NCBI GenBank assembly: GCA_027296805.1
Contig: JAPUIR010000028.1
Span: 1-10,230 of the forward strand
Direction of reading: 5' to 3'
From: Chloroflexota bacterium
Lineage (GTDB): Bacteria; Chloroflexota; Dehalococcoidia; Bin125
Length of the DNA: 10,230 nucleotides
Shown here: in pieces, positions 1 to 5,553 of the stretch
How positions within the stretch are numbered: position 1 is the first letter of the stretch
Layout of the letters: every line of letters starts with the position of its first letter
The notes under the pieces: generated by a model
Databases searched by the model: none
What the model saw: the letters and a program-made list of their open reading frames with translations, nothing else
What the model was told of the DNA's origin: nothing
Program-made: the position numbers and the translations under genes

Positions 1-23
1 CCCCGCCCCACTGATACGGGCAC

Positions 24-47
24 AAAGAAAACGCCCCCCCTTGGGCG
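24..47 (-). terminator. Rho-independent terminator of the amidohydrolase gene
   Basis: Read on the minus strand, a G/C-only stem (CGCCC pairing with GGGCG, positions 32-36 and 43-47, six-base loop) is followed at once by a T-rich run, TTTTCTTT. It lies about 50 bases past the amidohydrolase stop codon and points the right way to end that transcript. Nothing comparable ends the other operons in the window. Confidence 0.75.
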
Positions 48-56
48 GCCGCTCCT

Positions 57-91
57 TGTCTCGATGAACGAGCGTGTCTCGCTGAGCGAGC
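57..91 (-). repeat. Tandem 17-bp hairpin repeat in the amidohydrolase 3' trailer
   Basis: Two copies of a 17-base unit, TGTCTCGATGAACGAGC (57-73) and TGTCTCGCTGAGCGAGC (75-91), lie one base apart and match at 15 of 17 positions. Each can fold into a small stem-loop (CTCG/CGAG and CTCGC/GCGAG). The two differing positions face each other in the stem: an unpaired A/A in one copy, a C-G pair in the other. They fall between the amidohydrolase stop and its terminator. The function is unknown; they might stabilise the mRNA 3' end. Confidence 0.55.
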
Positions 92-95
92 GGCG

Positions 96-1286
96 CTAGT
101 CGCCTCCGGCGACCGCCGCCCCTTCTGCTTCCCGGGCCTCGCGCTTCGCGGCCACTCGCGCCGCCACATCCTCAATCTTCCATACCTTGGCCGCCGTGCC
201 GCCCGCGATCATGTTCGCGTCCGCCTCCGGCAGTTGCGAGTAGATATCGGCCAGGATGCGACGACTCTCGCCCAGGGTGCTCTCCGGGTGCGGGTAGTCG
301 AACGTCCACATGCAGTGGTCCGCGCCAATCTGTGCCATCTCGCGAATCCCCGTCGGGTCGTCCATGAACGTCGAGTAGCAGTTCTGCCACCAGTAGTACG
401 ACGGCAGCTGAGCCAGCTGCGGCCGCATCTCGCTCTCAAACTCGCGGTAGAGGCGGTCCGCGTCGAACATCGCCGTCGCCGCCCAGGCGATCCCACCCTC
501 CGTGAAGATCACCTTCAGCTCCGGGTGTCGCTCGAAGATGCCCGAGAATGTCAGCAACCCCCATAGCTTTCGGAAGGACTGGAACTGCGAGAGCAGGAAG
601 GTTCCCAGCGCCCCCGCGCCGCCCGTGATCAGGTTCTCCCCGATGTGGAACGAGAGCGCGATCCCGCTCTCCTCGATCGCCTCCCACATCGGCACCATCT
701 TCGACGAGTTGTAGCGCACGTCCTGCGGGTAGGACGGGATCTCCATCGCCTTGAAGCCCCACGCCTTCAACTTCTCGATGTAGTCCCGCGTCGCGTCCGG
801 CTCGAAGATCGTGGGCAACACGCCGATTCCGAACAGCCGCTCCGGGTCGTACTGGACCCACTCGGACAGCCACTCGTTGTACACGTCGTACGACGCGACC
901 ATCTGCTCCTTGTCTTCCATCGCGAACAGCCCCAGGGCCTTCTGCGGGAAGACGAAGCCAATGTCGACGCCCTCCGCGTCCATGTCCTTCAGCCGCTCAC
1001 CGCGGTCCGACATCCCCGGGCGGCCTTCCACCAGGTGGCTGTTGAGCCCCGGCGTGTCGAAGGAACGGCCGTCCACCTCCAGGTGGTAGCCGGTGTCGTC
1101 GTACCAAAGTTTGGGCGCTGTGTCGCGCCATTTCACTGGCAGCCGGTCCTGCCACAGCCCCGGCGGTTCGATCAGATGATCGTCCGCGGAGATGACCGCC
1201 TGCCCGGCCGGGGGACGCCAGCCGTTGTCCGGGCTTGGTCGATCCATGGGCCAGGGTTCTGCTGCGCGCGGCGTGTATCGGTCCAT
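96..1286 (-). CDS. Amidohydrolase-2 family metal-dependent hydrolase/decarboxylase
   Basis: A protein of 396 residues with the TIM-barrel layout of the amidohydrolase-2 (PF04909-type) family. Metal-site elements appear in the expected order: a D-x-H pair (D35, H37) after the first strand, H214 in FHIGEN, the conserved RHP (H254), E263 in FTEGG, and D330 in TFDYPHPES near the end. Family members hydrolyse or decarboxylate small carboxylates and aromatic acids in the cytoplasm (ACMSD and gamma-resorcylate decarboxylase are known relatives); the substrate cannot be read from sequence. The ATG at 1286 is preferred because GGAGGA lies four bases upstream. An in-frame ATG at 1307 (seven more residues) has no clear ribosome site. 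It has no same-strand partner and ends in its own terminator, so it is probably monocistronic. It is transcribed divergently from the metal-ABC operon. Confidence 0.85.
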   Translation of the reverse strand: MDRYTPRAAEPWPMDRPSPDNGWRPPAGQAVISADDHLIEPPGLWQDRLPVKWRDTAPKLWYDDTGYHLEVDGRSFDTPGLNSHLVEGRPGMSDRGERLKDMDAEGVDIGFVFPQKALGLFAMEDKEQMVASYDVYNEWLSEWVQYDPERLFGIGVLPTIFEPDATRDYIEKLKAWGFKAMEIPSYPQDVRYNSSKMVPMWEAIEESGIALSFHIGENLITGGAGALGTFLLSQFQSFRKLWGLLTFSGIFERHPELKVIFTEGGIAWAATAMFDADRLYREFESEMRPQLAQLPSYYWWQNCYSTFMDDPTGIREMAQIGADHCMWTFDYPHPESTLGESRRILADIYSQLPEADANMIAGGTAAKVWKIEDVAARVAAKREAREAEGAAVAGGD

Positions 1287-1290
1287 CACG

Positions 1291-1296
1291 TCCTCC
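1291..1296 (-). promoter_or_regulatory. Ribosome binding site deciding the amidohydrolase start
   Basis: GGAGGA on the minus strand, four bases before the ATG at 1286, is a near-ideal Shine-Dalgarno sequence. The longer in-frame start at 1307 lies upstream of it and has no such match. Confidence 0.6.
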
Positions 1297-1352
1297 ACGA
1301 CGTCCATCCGGGTCGCTGTCGATCAGGGTAATACGTCCGGAGCGAAAGATCA

Positions 1353-1367
1353 TTCCTCGGCCAGGAA
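1353..1367. promoter_or_regulatory. Imperfect palindrome in the divergent promoter region
   Basis: TTCCTCGGCCAGGAA has five-base perfect outer arms (TTCCT/AGGAA) and one more inner pair around a central G. It lies between the divergent amidohydrolase and metal-ABC genes and could be a protein-binding site for either. No family assignment is possible from sequence alone. Confidence 0.3.
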
Positions 1368-1374
1368 ATCCTAG

Positions 1375-1406
1375 TTGCGACTAATTGCAAAAGCGACTGG
1401 TCGCGA
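1375..1406. promoter_or_regulatory. Tandem operator-like palindromes upstream of the metal ABC operon
   Basis: Two adjacent 16-bp elements, TTGCGACTAATTGCAA (1375-1390) and AAGCGACTGGTCGCGA (1391-1406), share GCGACT followed by RRTYGCRA and match at 10 of 16 positions. The first pairs at 6 of 8 symmetric positions; the second contains the perfect arms GCGAC/GTCGC. They lie about 35-65 bases before the lipoprotein start and cover the only plausible -35 and spacer. Zinc and manganese importers are usually repressed by Fur-family (Zur, Mur) or DtxR/MntR proteins that bind palindromes here. Which regulator binds is inference; no such regulator is encoded in the window. Confidence 0.45.
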
Positions 1407-1413
1407 GTAGCCT
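1385..1413 (+). promoter_or_regulatory. Weak candidate promoter for the metal ABC operon
   Basis: TTGCAA (1385-1390) and TAGCCT (1408-1413) are separated by 17 bases and keep the most conserved positions of the -35 and -10 hexamers (TTG, and TA...T). They would start transcription near 1420, about 20 bases before the ATG. The tandem palindromes cover the -35 and most of the spacer, as expected for repression. The -10 match is poor, so this is tentative. Confidence 0.28.
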
Positions 1414-1420
1414 GCGACCC

Positions 1421-1428
1421 GGGGAAGG
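1421..1428 (+). promoter_or_regulatory. Ribosome binding site deciding the lipoprotein start
   Basis: GGGGAAGG lies 11 bases before the ATG at 1440. The alternative in-frame GTG at 1428 overlaps this sequence and would have no ribosome site of its own, so ATG 1440 is preferred. Confidence 0.5.
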
Positions 1429-1439
1429 TGGCTTCGGAT

Positions 1440-2486
1440 ATGCGTAGCCCTACTCGAAGGCGTGGCGCTGTTCTTCTGCTGCTGATCGTCGGCGCGCTAA
1501 TCGCCGCTGCCTGCGGCGGGAGCCAGGATCGCCCCGCCTCCTCCGACCTCGACACTGGCTCCGACGACGACCGCCTGCTCGTCGTCACCACCGTCTCGCC
1601 CCTTCGCAACATCGTCGAGAACGTGGGCGGCGACCGCGTGACCGTGATCGGCCTCGTGCCCGAGGGCACGAATTCTCATACCTTCGAGCCACCCCCCTCC
1701 GCCGCCCGCGACATCGCCCGCGCTGACCTGATCTTCCTCAATGGCCTCAACCTGGAGTTGCCCACCCTGGAGCTGGCCCGCTCCAATGCCGCGGAGGGCG
1801 TCCCCATCGTCCTGCTGGGGGAGGCCGCGATCACCCCAGAGCAGTACGTCTTCGATGACTCGTTCCCCGAGTCGGCCGGCAATCCCAACCCGCATCTCTG
1901 GACCTCGCCTGATTTGGCCGTGCGCTACGCGGAGATCGTAGAGAGCGCCTTGTCCCAGGCCGATCCCGAAGGCGCCGACTACTTCGCGCTCAACCTCGCT
2001 GCCTTCGTCGAGCGGGTGCACGCCATGGACGCAGGCTTCGTCGTGGTCATCGCGACGATCCCCGAGTCCAATCGCAAGCTGCTCACCTATCACGACTCCT
2101 TCCCCTTCTTCGGCGCGAAGTACGGGTTGGCGATCATTGGCGCCATCCAGCCCTCCGATTTCTCCGAACCCTCGCCCCGCGAGGTCGCGAATCTCGTGCG
2201 GCAGATCCGCGCCGAAGGGGTGCCTGCCATTTTCGGCTCCGAGGTGTTCGCCAGCGAGGTCCTCGACACCATCGCGAACGAGGTGGGGGCGGTGCAGGTC
2301 AGCACCCTGCGCGACGACGATCTGCCAGGCGAGAGTGGCGATCCCGAGAACACGTTCGTCGCGATGATGGTCGAGAACGTGCGCACCATGGCGTCCGCCC
2401 TCGGCGGCGACCCCAGCTCGCTCGACGGCTTCGACACCACCGACACCTGGATCCCCTACGCCGAATTCGAGGCCGGAAGTGCCTGA
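1440..2486 (+). CDS. Zinc/manganese ABC transporter substrate-binding lipoprotein (ZnuA/TroA family)
   Basis: A protein of 348 residues that captures a divalent metal outside the membrane and passes it to the permease. The N-terminus is a lipoprotein signal: basic residues 6-8, a hydrophobic stretch at about 10-24, then a lipobox ending AAAC with the lipidated Cys at 25, followed by a Ser/Asp-rich linker. Cluster A-1 (PF01297) metal ligands are visible: H80 (NSHTFEP), H152 (NPHLW), H218 (YHDSF) and probably E268 (IFGSE). A His at the third position is the ZnuA/TroA pattern, whereas PsaA/MntC manganese proteins have Glu there. This leans toward zinc but does not prove it. The His-rich loop of many ZnuA proteins is absent. 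It is the first gene of a three-gene operon, with its ATPase 23 bases downstream. Confidence 0.9.
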   Translation: MRSPTRRRGAVLLLLIVGALIAAACGGSQDRPASSDLDTGSDDDRLLVVTTVSPLRNIVENVGGDRVTVIGLVPEGTNSHTFEPPPSAARDIARADLIFLNGLNLELPTLELARSNAAEGVPIVLLGEAAITPEQYVFDDSFPESAGNPNPHLWTSPDLAVRYAEIVESALSQADPEGADYFALNLAAFVERVHAMDAGFVVVIATIPESNRKLLTYHDSFPFFGAKYGLAIIGAIQPSDFSEPSPREVANLVRQIRAEGVPAIFGSEVFASEVLDTIANEVGAVQVSTLRDDDLPGESGDPENTFVAMMVENVRTMASALGGDPSSLDGFDTTDTWIPYAEFEAGSA

Positions 2487-2509
2487 GGGCTGCCTGCCTG
2501 AGTCCCTCA

Positions 2510-3472
2510 ATGCCTGAAGGCGCAAAGACTGAACCGCTCCCCGATCCGGGAGCACAACGGGTCTCCGGCGCCCAGCGCCCAGTCGGCCACGGCCCGCCCT
2601 CCGACCGCGCGACCGGGGAGCCGCTCGTCTCGCTGCACGGTGTCACCCTGGGCTATGAGGCCACCGTGGTCCTGCGCGGGGCGAACTGCGTCATCCAGCG
2701 TGGAGAGTTCATTGGGGTGGTCGGTCCCAGCGGCTCGGGCAAGACCTCGCTTCTGCGCGCCATCCTCGGCCAGGTCGATATCTTCGCCGGCGAAGTCGAG
2801 TTGCACTCCGACGCGCGCCAGCGCCCAACTCGCATCGGCTACGTCCCCCAGGTGGAGACGGTCGACTGGAACTTCCCCATCACCGTCGAGCAGATCGTCT
2901 TGCAGGGGCGTTGGCGCGAGATGGGCTGGCGACCCTGGGCCGGCCGTCAGGACAAGGCCCTCGTCGCGCAGGTCCTCGAACGGTTGGGCATCGCGGATCT
3001 GCGAAAGCGCTCGATCCGGGCACTGTCGGGCGGGCAGCAGCAGCGCGCCTTCCTTGCCCGTGCCCTGATCGGCGACCCCGACCTGCTGCTCCTGGACGAA
3101 CCCACCAGCGGCGTCGACATTAAGACCCGCCACGAGGTGATGCACCTCCTGGGGGAGCTCAATCGCGCCGGTACGTCGATCCTCCTCACGACCCACGACC
3201 TCAACGCCGTCGCCAGTCACCTGCCACGACTGATCGCTCTCGGCGACAACGCCATCATCGCCGACGGTCCGCCCGACGCCGTCCTCACCCCCTCCGTCCT
3301 GCGCCAGGCCTACGGCGCGGAGATGCTCGTCCTCCGACGCGGGCGCCGTCTCTACGTCGTCGAGCACCCCGACGACGAACCCGACCTCAGCGGGGGCTTC
3401 GATCCCCTCCGCGAAGAGGTCCTGCAGATCGCGGAGCCGCCAGCCTCCGCCCCCGAACCGGAGCGAGCCTAG
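2510..3472 (+). CDS. Zinc/manganese ABC transporter ATP-binding protein
   Basis: A 320-residue nucleotide-binding subunit that powers metal import from the cytoplasmic face. All ABC motifs are present: Walker A GPSGSGKTS at about 72-80, Q-loop Gln at 114, signature LSGGQQQR at about 172-179, Walker B LLLLDEP at about 192-198, and switch His 229 in TTHD. The sequence VDWNFPITV after the Q-loop is typical of the manganese/zinc/iron chelate subfamily (MntB, SitB, ZnuC relatives). About 35 residues of low-complexity, Pro/Gly/Arg-rich sequence precede the first conserved strand, so the true start could be further in. No strong ribosome site marks the ATG at 2510. The C-terminal tail, about 50 residues rich in Asp, Glu and Pro, is longer than in minimal family members. 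The permease starts two bases after the stop. Confidence 0.92.
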   Translation: MPEGAKTEPLPDPGAQRVSGAQRPVGHGPPSDRATGEPLVSLHGVTLGYEATVVLRGANCVIQRGEFIGVVGPSGSGKTSLLRAILGQVDIFAGEVELHSDARQRPTRIGYVPQVETVDWNFPITVEQIVLQGRWREMGWRPWAGRQDKALVAQVLERLGIADLRKRSIRALSGGQQQRAFLARALIGDPDLLLLDEPTSGVDIKTRHEVMHLLGELNRAGTSILLTTHDLNAVASHLPRLIALGDNAIIADGPPDAVLTPSVLRQAYGAEMLVLRRGRRLYVVEHPDDEPDLSGGFDPLREEVLQIAEPPASAPEPERA

Positions 3473-3474
3473 GC

Positions 3475-4341
3475 ATGTTTGAGCCCTTCGAGTTCGAGTT
3501 CATGATCCGCGCCATGGTCGCCGCCTCTGTGGTGGGCGCGCTCACCGCCGCGGTGGGCGTGTTCGTGGTCTTGCGCCACTTGTCCTACATCGGGCACGGC
3601 TTGGCCCACAGCGTCTTCGGCGGCGCGGTCGTCTCCTTCGTCGCGGGCATCAACTTCTACATCGGCGCCACCGTCTGGGGGCTGGTCTCCGTCTTTCTCA
3701 TCAACGCCGTCTCCCGACGCCGCCAGATCGGCGGCGACGCCGCCATCGGCATCATCACGACCTCCGCCTTTGCGGTCGGTGTTCTCCTCATCAGCCGCGG
3801 CGGCAGCTTCAACCGCGACTTTGAGGCGGCCCTCTTCGGCGAGATCCTCGGCATCACCAACACCGACCTTGCCATCACGGCGGCCGTGCTGGTCGTCGTC
3901 ATGCTGGCGCTCTTCCTCATGTGGAAGCAGCTCATCTTCACCACGTTCGACCAGGACGTGGCGGGGGCATACGGCGTCCCGGTCCGTGCGGTAGAAGGGG
4001 TCTTCTCGTTGATTCTGGCCGCCTCCGTAATCGCCTCCCTGCAGGTCTTGGGAGTGACGTTGCTCGCTGCGGCACTCGTGATCCCGCCGGTCGGCGCCCG
4101 CCTGCTCACCGACTCTTTCACCCGCATGTTCTTCATCGCGGTGGCGTTGGGCACGCTGACGGGATTCTTCGGCGCCTACATGTCCTGGTTCGTCGACTCC
4201 TCCTCCGGCGCGACCATCGTCCTGCTCCAGGCCGCCGTGTTCGTCCTTGCCCTCAGCTACGCGGGCGCGCGCTCGCGCTGGCTGCGACGGGGCGCGCGGG
4301 AAACCGAGCGCATTGCGGGCTTGGAGAAGACCGTCTACTAG
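3475..4341 (+). CDS. Zinc/manganese ABC transporter permease (ABC-3 family)
   Basis: A hydrophobic protein of 288 residues with about eight predicted membrane spans, forming the metal channel as a presumed homodimer. Conserved ABC-3 features are visible: LRHLSYIGHGLAHSVFGG in the early part, the GDAAIGI segment, FDQDVAGAYGVPV in the middle (the likely ATPase-coupling region) and LLAAALVIPPVGARLL. It is the last gene of the operon, starting two bases after the ATPase stop. Its stop is separated by a single base from the stop of the convergent regulator gene, leaving no room for a dedicated terminator. The two transcripts must overlap at their 3' ends or end inside the other gene. Confidence 0.92.
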   Translation: MFEPFEFEFMIRAMVAASVVGALTAAVGVFVVLRHLSYIGHGLAHSVFGGAVVSFVAGINFYIGATVWGLVSVFLINAVSRRRQIGGDAAIGIITTSAFAVGVLLISRGGSFNRDFEAALFGEILGITNTDLAITAAVLVVVMLALFLMWKQLIFTTFDQDVAGAYGVPVRAVEGVFSLILAASVIASLQVLGVTLLAAALVIPPVGARLLTDSFTRMFFIAVALGTLTGFFGAYMSWFVDSSSGATIVLLQAAVFVLALSYAGARSRWLRRGARETERIAGLEKTVY

Positions 4342-4342
4342 C

Positions 4343-5056
4343 TCACGACTCCCGCCGCGCCCGCCGCGAGACGCCCTCCCGATCGAGGACCGTGATTTTG
4401 CGCCGCGCCAGCGTCACCAGACCGCTCGCAGCCATCTGGTTCAGCATGCGCGTCACCGACTCGCGCGTCGCCCCCACCCGCTCCGCGAGATCTTGCTGGC
4501 TCAGCCCCCGCACCACATCGTCCGCATCGCTCGCCCGCAGCAGCGCGATCGCGAGCCGCGTGTCCAATCCCTCGTGCGCGAGTGTTTCCAGCTGCGCCTC
4601 CGCCAGGTTGACCCGCTCCGCCAGGTGATCGATCACCCGCCGTGCGATGGCCGGCCGCGACTCCAGCAGCGCATAGACGTCGCCACGACTCATCGCACAG
4701 ATCAAGCTGTCCTCGGTCGCCTCCGCGTAGTTGTCGGCCATGCCCTGCCCGAGCAGGGACATCTCGCCAAAGAACGACCCTGCCTTGAGGTCGTACAGGA
4801 CCAGCTTCTTGCCCTCGGCGTTGAGTTTGTAGATCTGAACCTGCCCCTTCTTCAGAAAAAAGAGGACCTCCCCGCGATTCTCCGGGCCGAACAGCAGTTG
4901 CCCTGCGCGGCAGGTCGTGACGTTCGTCATCTCGCTCACGTCCGCCATCGTCTCCGCGTCGAGATCGTGGAAGAGTTCGTTGGCCGCCAGCAGCCGCGTC
5001 TTGGCGGCTGCGGCTGCATCCGGGTCGCGCGCGAGTCGGGGCATCAAGCGGGTCAC
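4343..5056 (-). CDS. CRP/FNR-family transcriptional regulator, probably cAMP-independent
   Basis: A 237-residue two-domain regulator. A cyclic-nucleotide-binding-type beta-barrel covers about residues 28-140 (G97-E98 of the phosphate cassette is kept), followed by a long dimerisation helix and a winged helix-turn-helix at about 186-212. The recognition helix TRESVTR keeps R198, E199 and R203, matching Arg180, Glu181 and Arg185 that read GTGA/TCAC in E. coli CRP. The Arg-Ser pair that holds the cAMP phosphate appears as Asp-Asn (108-109), so cAMP binding is unlikely. Only two Cys are present (49 and one in SLICAMS), ruling out an FNR-type iron-sulfur cluster. The GTG at 5056 is preferred: GGAGAGGA lies nine bases before it, and its GTGA overlaps the stop of the upstream CxxC gene, implying translational coupling. 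An ATG at 5044 is the alternative. Confidence 0.9.
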   Translation of the reverse strand: MTRLMPRLARDPDAAAAAKTRLLAANELFHDLDAETMADVSEMTNVTTCRAGQLLFGPENRGEVLFFLKKGQVQIYKLNAEGKKLVLYDLKAGSFFGEMSLLGQGMADNYAEATEDSLICAMSRGDVYALLESRPAIARRVIDHLAERVNLAEAQLETLAHEGLDTRLAIALLRASDADDVVRGLSQQDLAERVGATRESVTRMLNQMAASGLVTLARRKITVLDREGVSRRARRES

Positions 5057-5331
5057 CGTAGGGCGTCCTCTCCGGCCGACGCTAACGCATGCTGGACCGC
5101 CTCGCTGATCTCTCCGCGCTCTGGCCTGCCGTATTGAATCAGCCGTCCCTGCAACGCGAACGCCGGCACCGCGACGAGCCAGTCCGGCGGCTCGACCCGC
5201 TCATCGCCCAGCTCCCGCACGGCCACCACGAGCCGCGGGAACCAGCTCTGAATCTCGGCCGCGAAGCTGCGCGCAGCTGCGCATCCGGAACAGCCTGCAT
5301 CCACATACACATCGAGAGTCACTGCCGCCAT
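5053..5331 (-). CDS. Small CxxC thioredoxin/glutaredoxin-fold protein
   Basis: A 92-residue protein with a minimal thioredoxin-like layout. A first strand (VTLDVYVDAGC) leads into the redox motif C14-S-G-C17. An amphipathic helix follows, then a second strand (LVVAVRELG), a probable cis-Pro in AVPAF (P56), a beta hairpin with GRL, and a C-terminal helix. It has no signal peptide, so it is cytoplasmic. It resembles the small thioredoxin-like thiol oxidoreductases often annotated as glutaredoxin-like; the partner and substrate are unknown. It is the first gene of a two-gene operon and its stop overlaps the regulator start (GTGA). This pairing suggests a redox input to the regulator, but that is inference. 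A CRP-type box lies 34 bases upstream of its ATG. Confidence 0.75.
   Translation of the reverse strand: MAAVTLDVYVDAGCSGCAAARSFAAEIQSWFPRLVVAVRELGDERVEPPDWLVAVPAFALQGRLIQYGRPERGEISEAVQHALASAGEDALR
5066..5073 (-). promoter_or_regulatory. Ribosome binding site for the CRP/FNR gene
   Basis: GGAGAGGA on the minus strand, nine bases before GTG 5056 and inside the end of the CxxC gene, supports the GTG start and independent re-initiation on the bicistronic message. Confidence 0.5.
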
Positions 5332-5365
5332 GCATCCAGCCTCGCCGCTCGCCCGACGCCCCGAC

Positions 5366-5381
5366 AGTGATCTTCCTCACA
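5366..5381. promoter_or_regulatory. CRP-type operator proximal to the CxxC/regulator operon
   Basis: Read on the minus strand this is TGTGA-GGAAGA-TCACT, matching the E. coli CRP consensus TGTGA-N6-TCACA at nine of its ten defined positions. It ends 34 bases before the ATG at 5331. A class-II activator position (-41.5) would put the transcript start at the start codon itself. Repression by covering the core promoter, that is negative autoregulation, is therefore the simpler reading. Confidence 0.6.
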
Positions 5382-5435
5382 CTTCACCGGGCGCCTCGGC
5401 CGCGCACGATGCCTGCGCGGCTCTGTCGCCCCGAC

Positions 5436-5459
5436 ATCACGTCGTTCGCCGAACGTGAT
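5436..5459. repeat. Inverted repeat overlapping the second CRP-type box
   Basis: Perfect seven-base arms ATCACGT (5436-5442) and ACGTGAT (5453-5459) flank ten bases. A second possible stem, CGTTC/GAACG with loop GCC, lies inside. The right arm shares the GTGAT of the operator at 5454-5469, so three GTGA-type half-sites lie within about 33 bases. This could be an extra half-site for cooperative binding, or chance. Confidence 0.35.
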
Positions 5460-5469
5460 CCGGATCACA
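5454..5469. promoter_or_regulatory. CRP-type operator proximal to the SRPBCC/membrane operon
   Basis: CGTGATCCGGATCACA contains the 14-base perfect palindrome GTGATCCGGATCAC and matches TGTGA-N6-TCACA at nine of ten defined positions. Its centre (5461.5) is about 72 bases before the start expected from the TATAGT at 5523. That is close to the spacing used at class-I CRP-activated promoters. It lies 85 bases upstream of the ATG at 5554. Confidence 0.68.
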
Positions 5470-5522
5470 GAGCGCGACTACACCGGTTCCGTAGCTTCAA
5501 TGCGACGCGGGCGAACGCCCCA

Positions 5523-5528
5523 TATAGT
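5523..5528 (+). promoter_or_regulatory. -10 element of the SRPBCC operon
   Basis: TATAGT matches the TATAAT consensus at five of six positions and stands out in GC-rich sequence. No recognisable -35 hexamer lies 16-18 bases upstream, as expected for an activator-dependent promoter. Transcription would start at about 5533-5536, giving a leader of about 20 bases that includes the GGAAGG ribosome site (5540-5545). Confidence 0.5.
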
Positions 5529-5553
5529 TGCAGGCACACGGAAGGCTGAGGCA

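Larger units (their letters stand above)
1287..1439. other. Divergent intergenic region between amidohydrolase and metal ABC operon
   Basis: About 150 bases hold both promoters. Seen are the tandem operator-like palindromes (1375-1406), another imperfect palindrome (1353-1367) and the ribosome sites of the two genes. On the minus strand TATTAC (1328-1333) could be a -10 for the amidohydrolase, but no -35 is visible with it. Confidence 0.6.
5332..5553. other. Divergent control region between the regulator and SRPBCC operons
   Basis: This 222-base gap, the longest in the window, contains two CRP-type boxes (5366-5381 and 5454-5469), centres 88 bases apart, an inverted repeat (5436-5459), and a -10 (5523-5528). 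No reading frame in it looks coding; the in-frame upstream extension of the SRPBCC gene has no ribosome site and crosses the operator. Confidence 0.65.

Noticed and set aside
1497..2555. 352-residue open frame on the minus strand opposite the lipoprotein gene
   Set aside because: It is a by-product of high GC in the antisense frame. The plus-strand product has a full metal-site and lipobox pattern, while the minus frame gives a Gly/Val/Asp-rich sequence with no recognisable motif.
2507..3367. 286-residue open frame on the minus strand opposite the ATPase gene
   Set aside because: The plus strand encodes every ABC ATPase motif; the antisense sequence has none and no ribosome site.
5455..5553. 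N-terminal extension of the SRPBCC protein
   Set aside because: The upstream codons start inside the operator palindrome, lie before the predicted transcript start and lack a ribosome site. The fold begins at the ATG at 5554.
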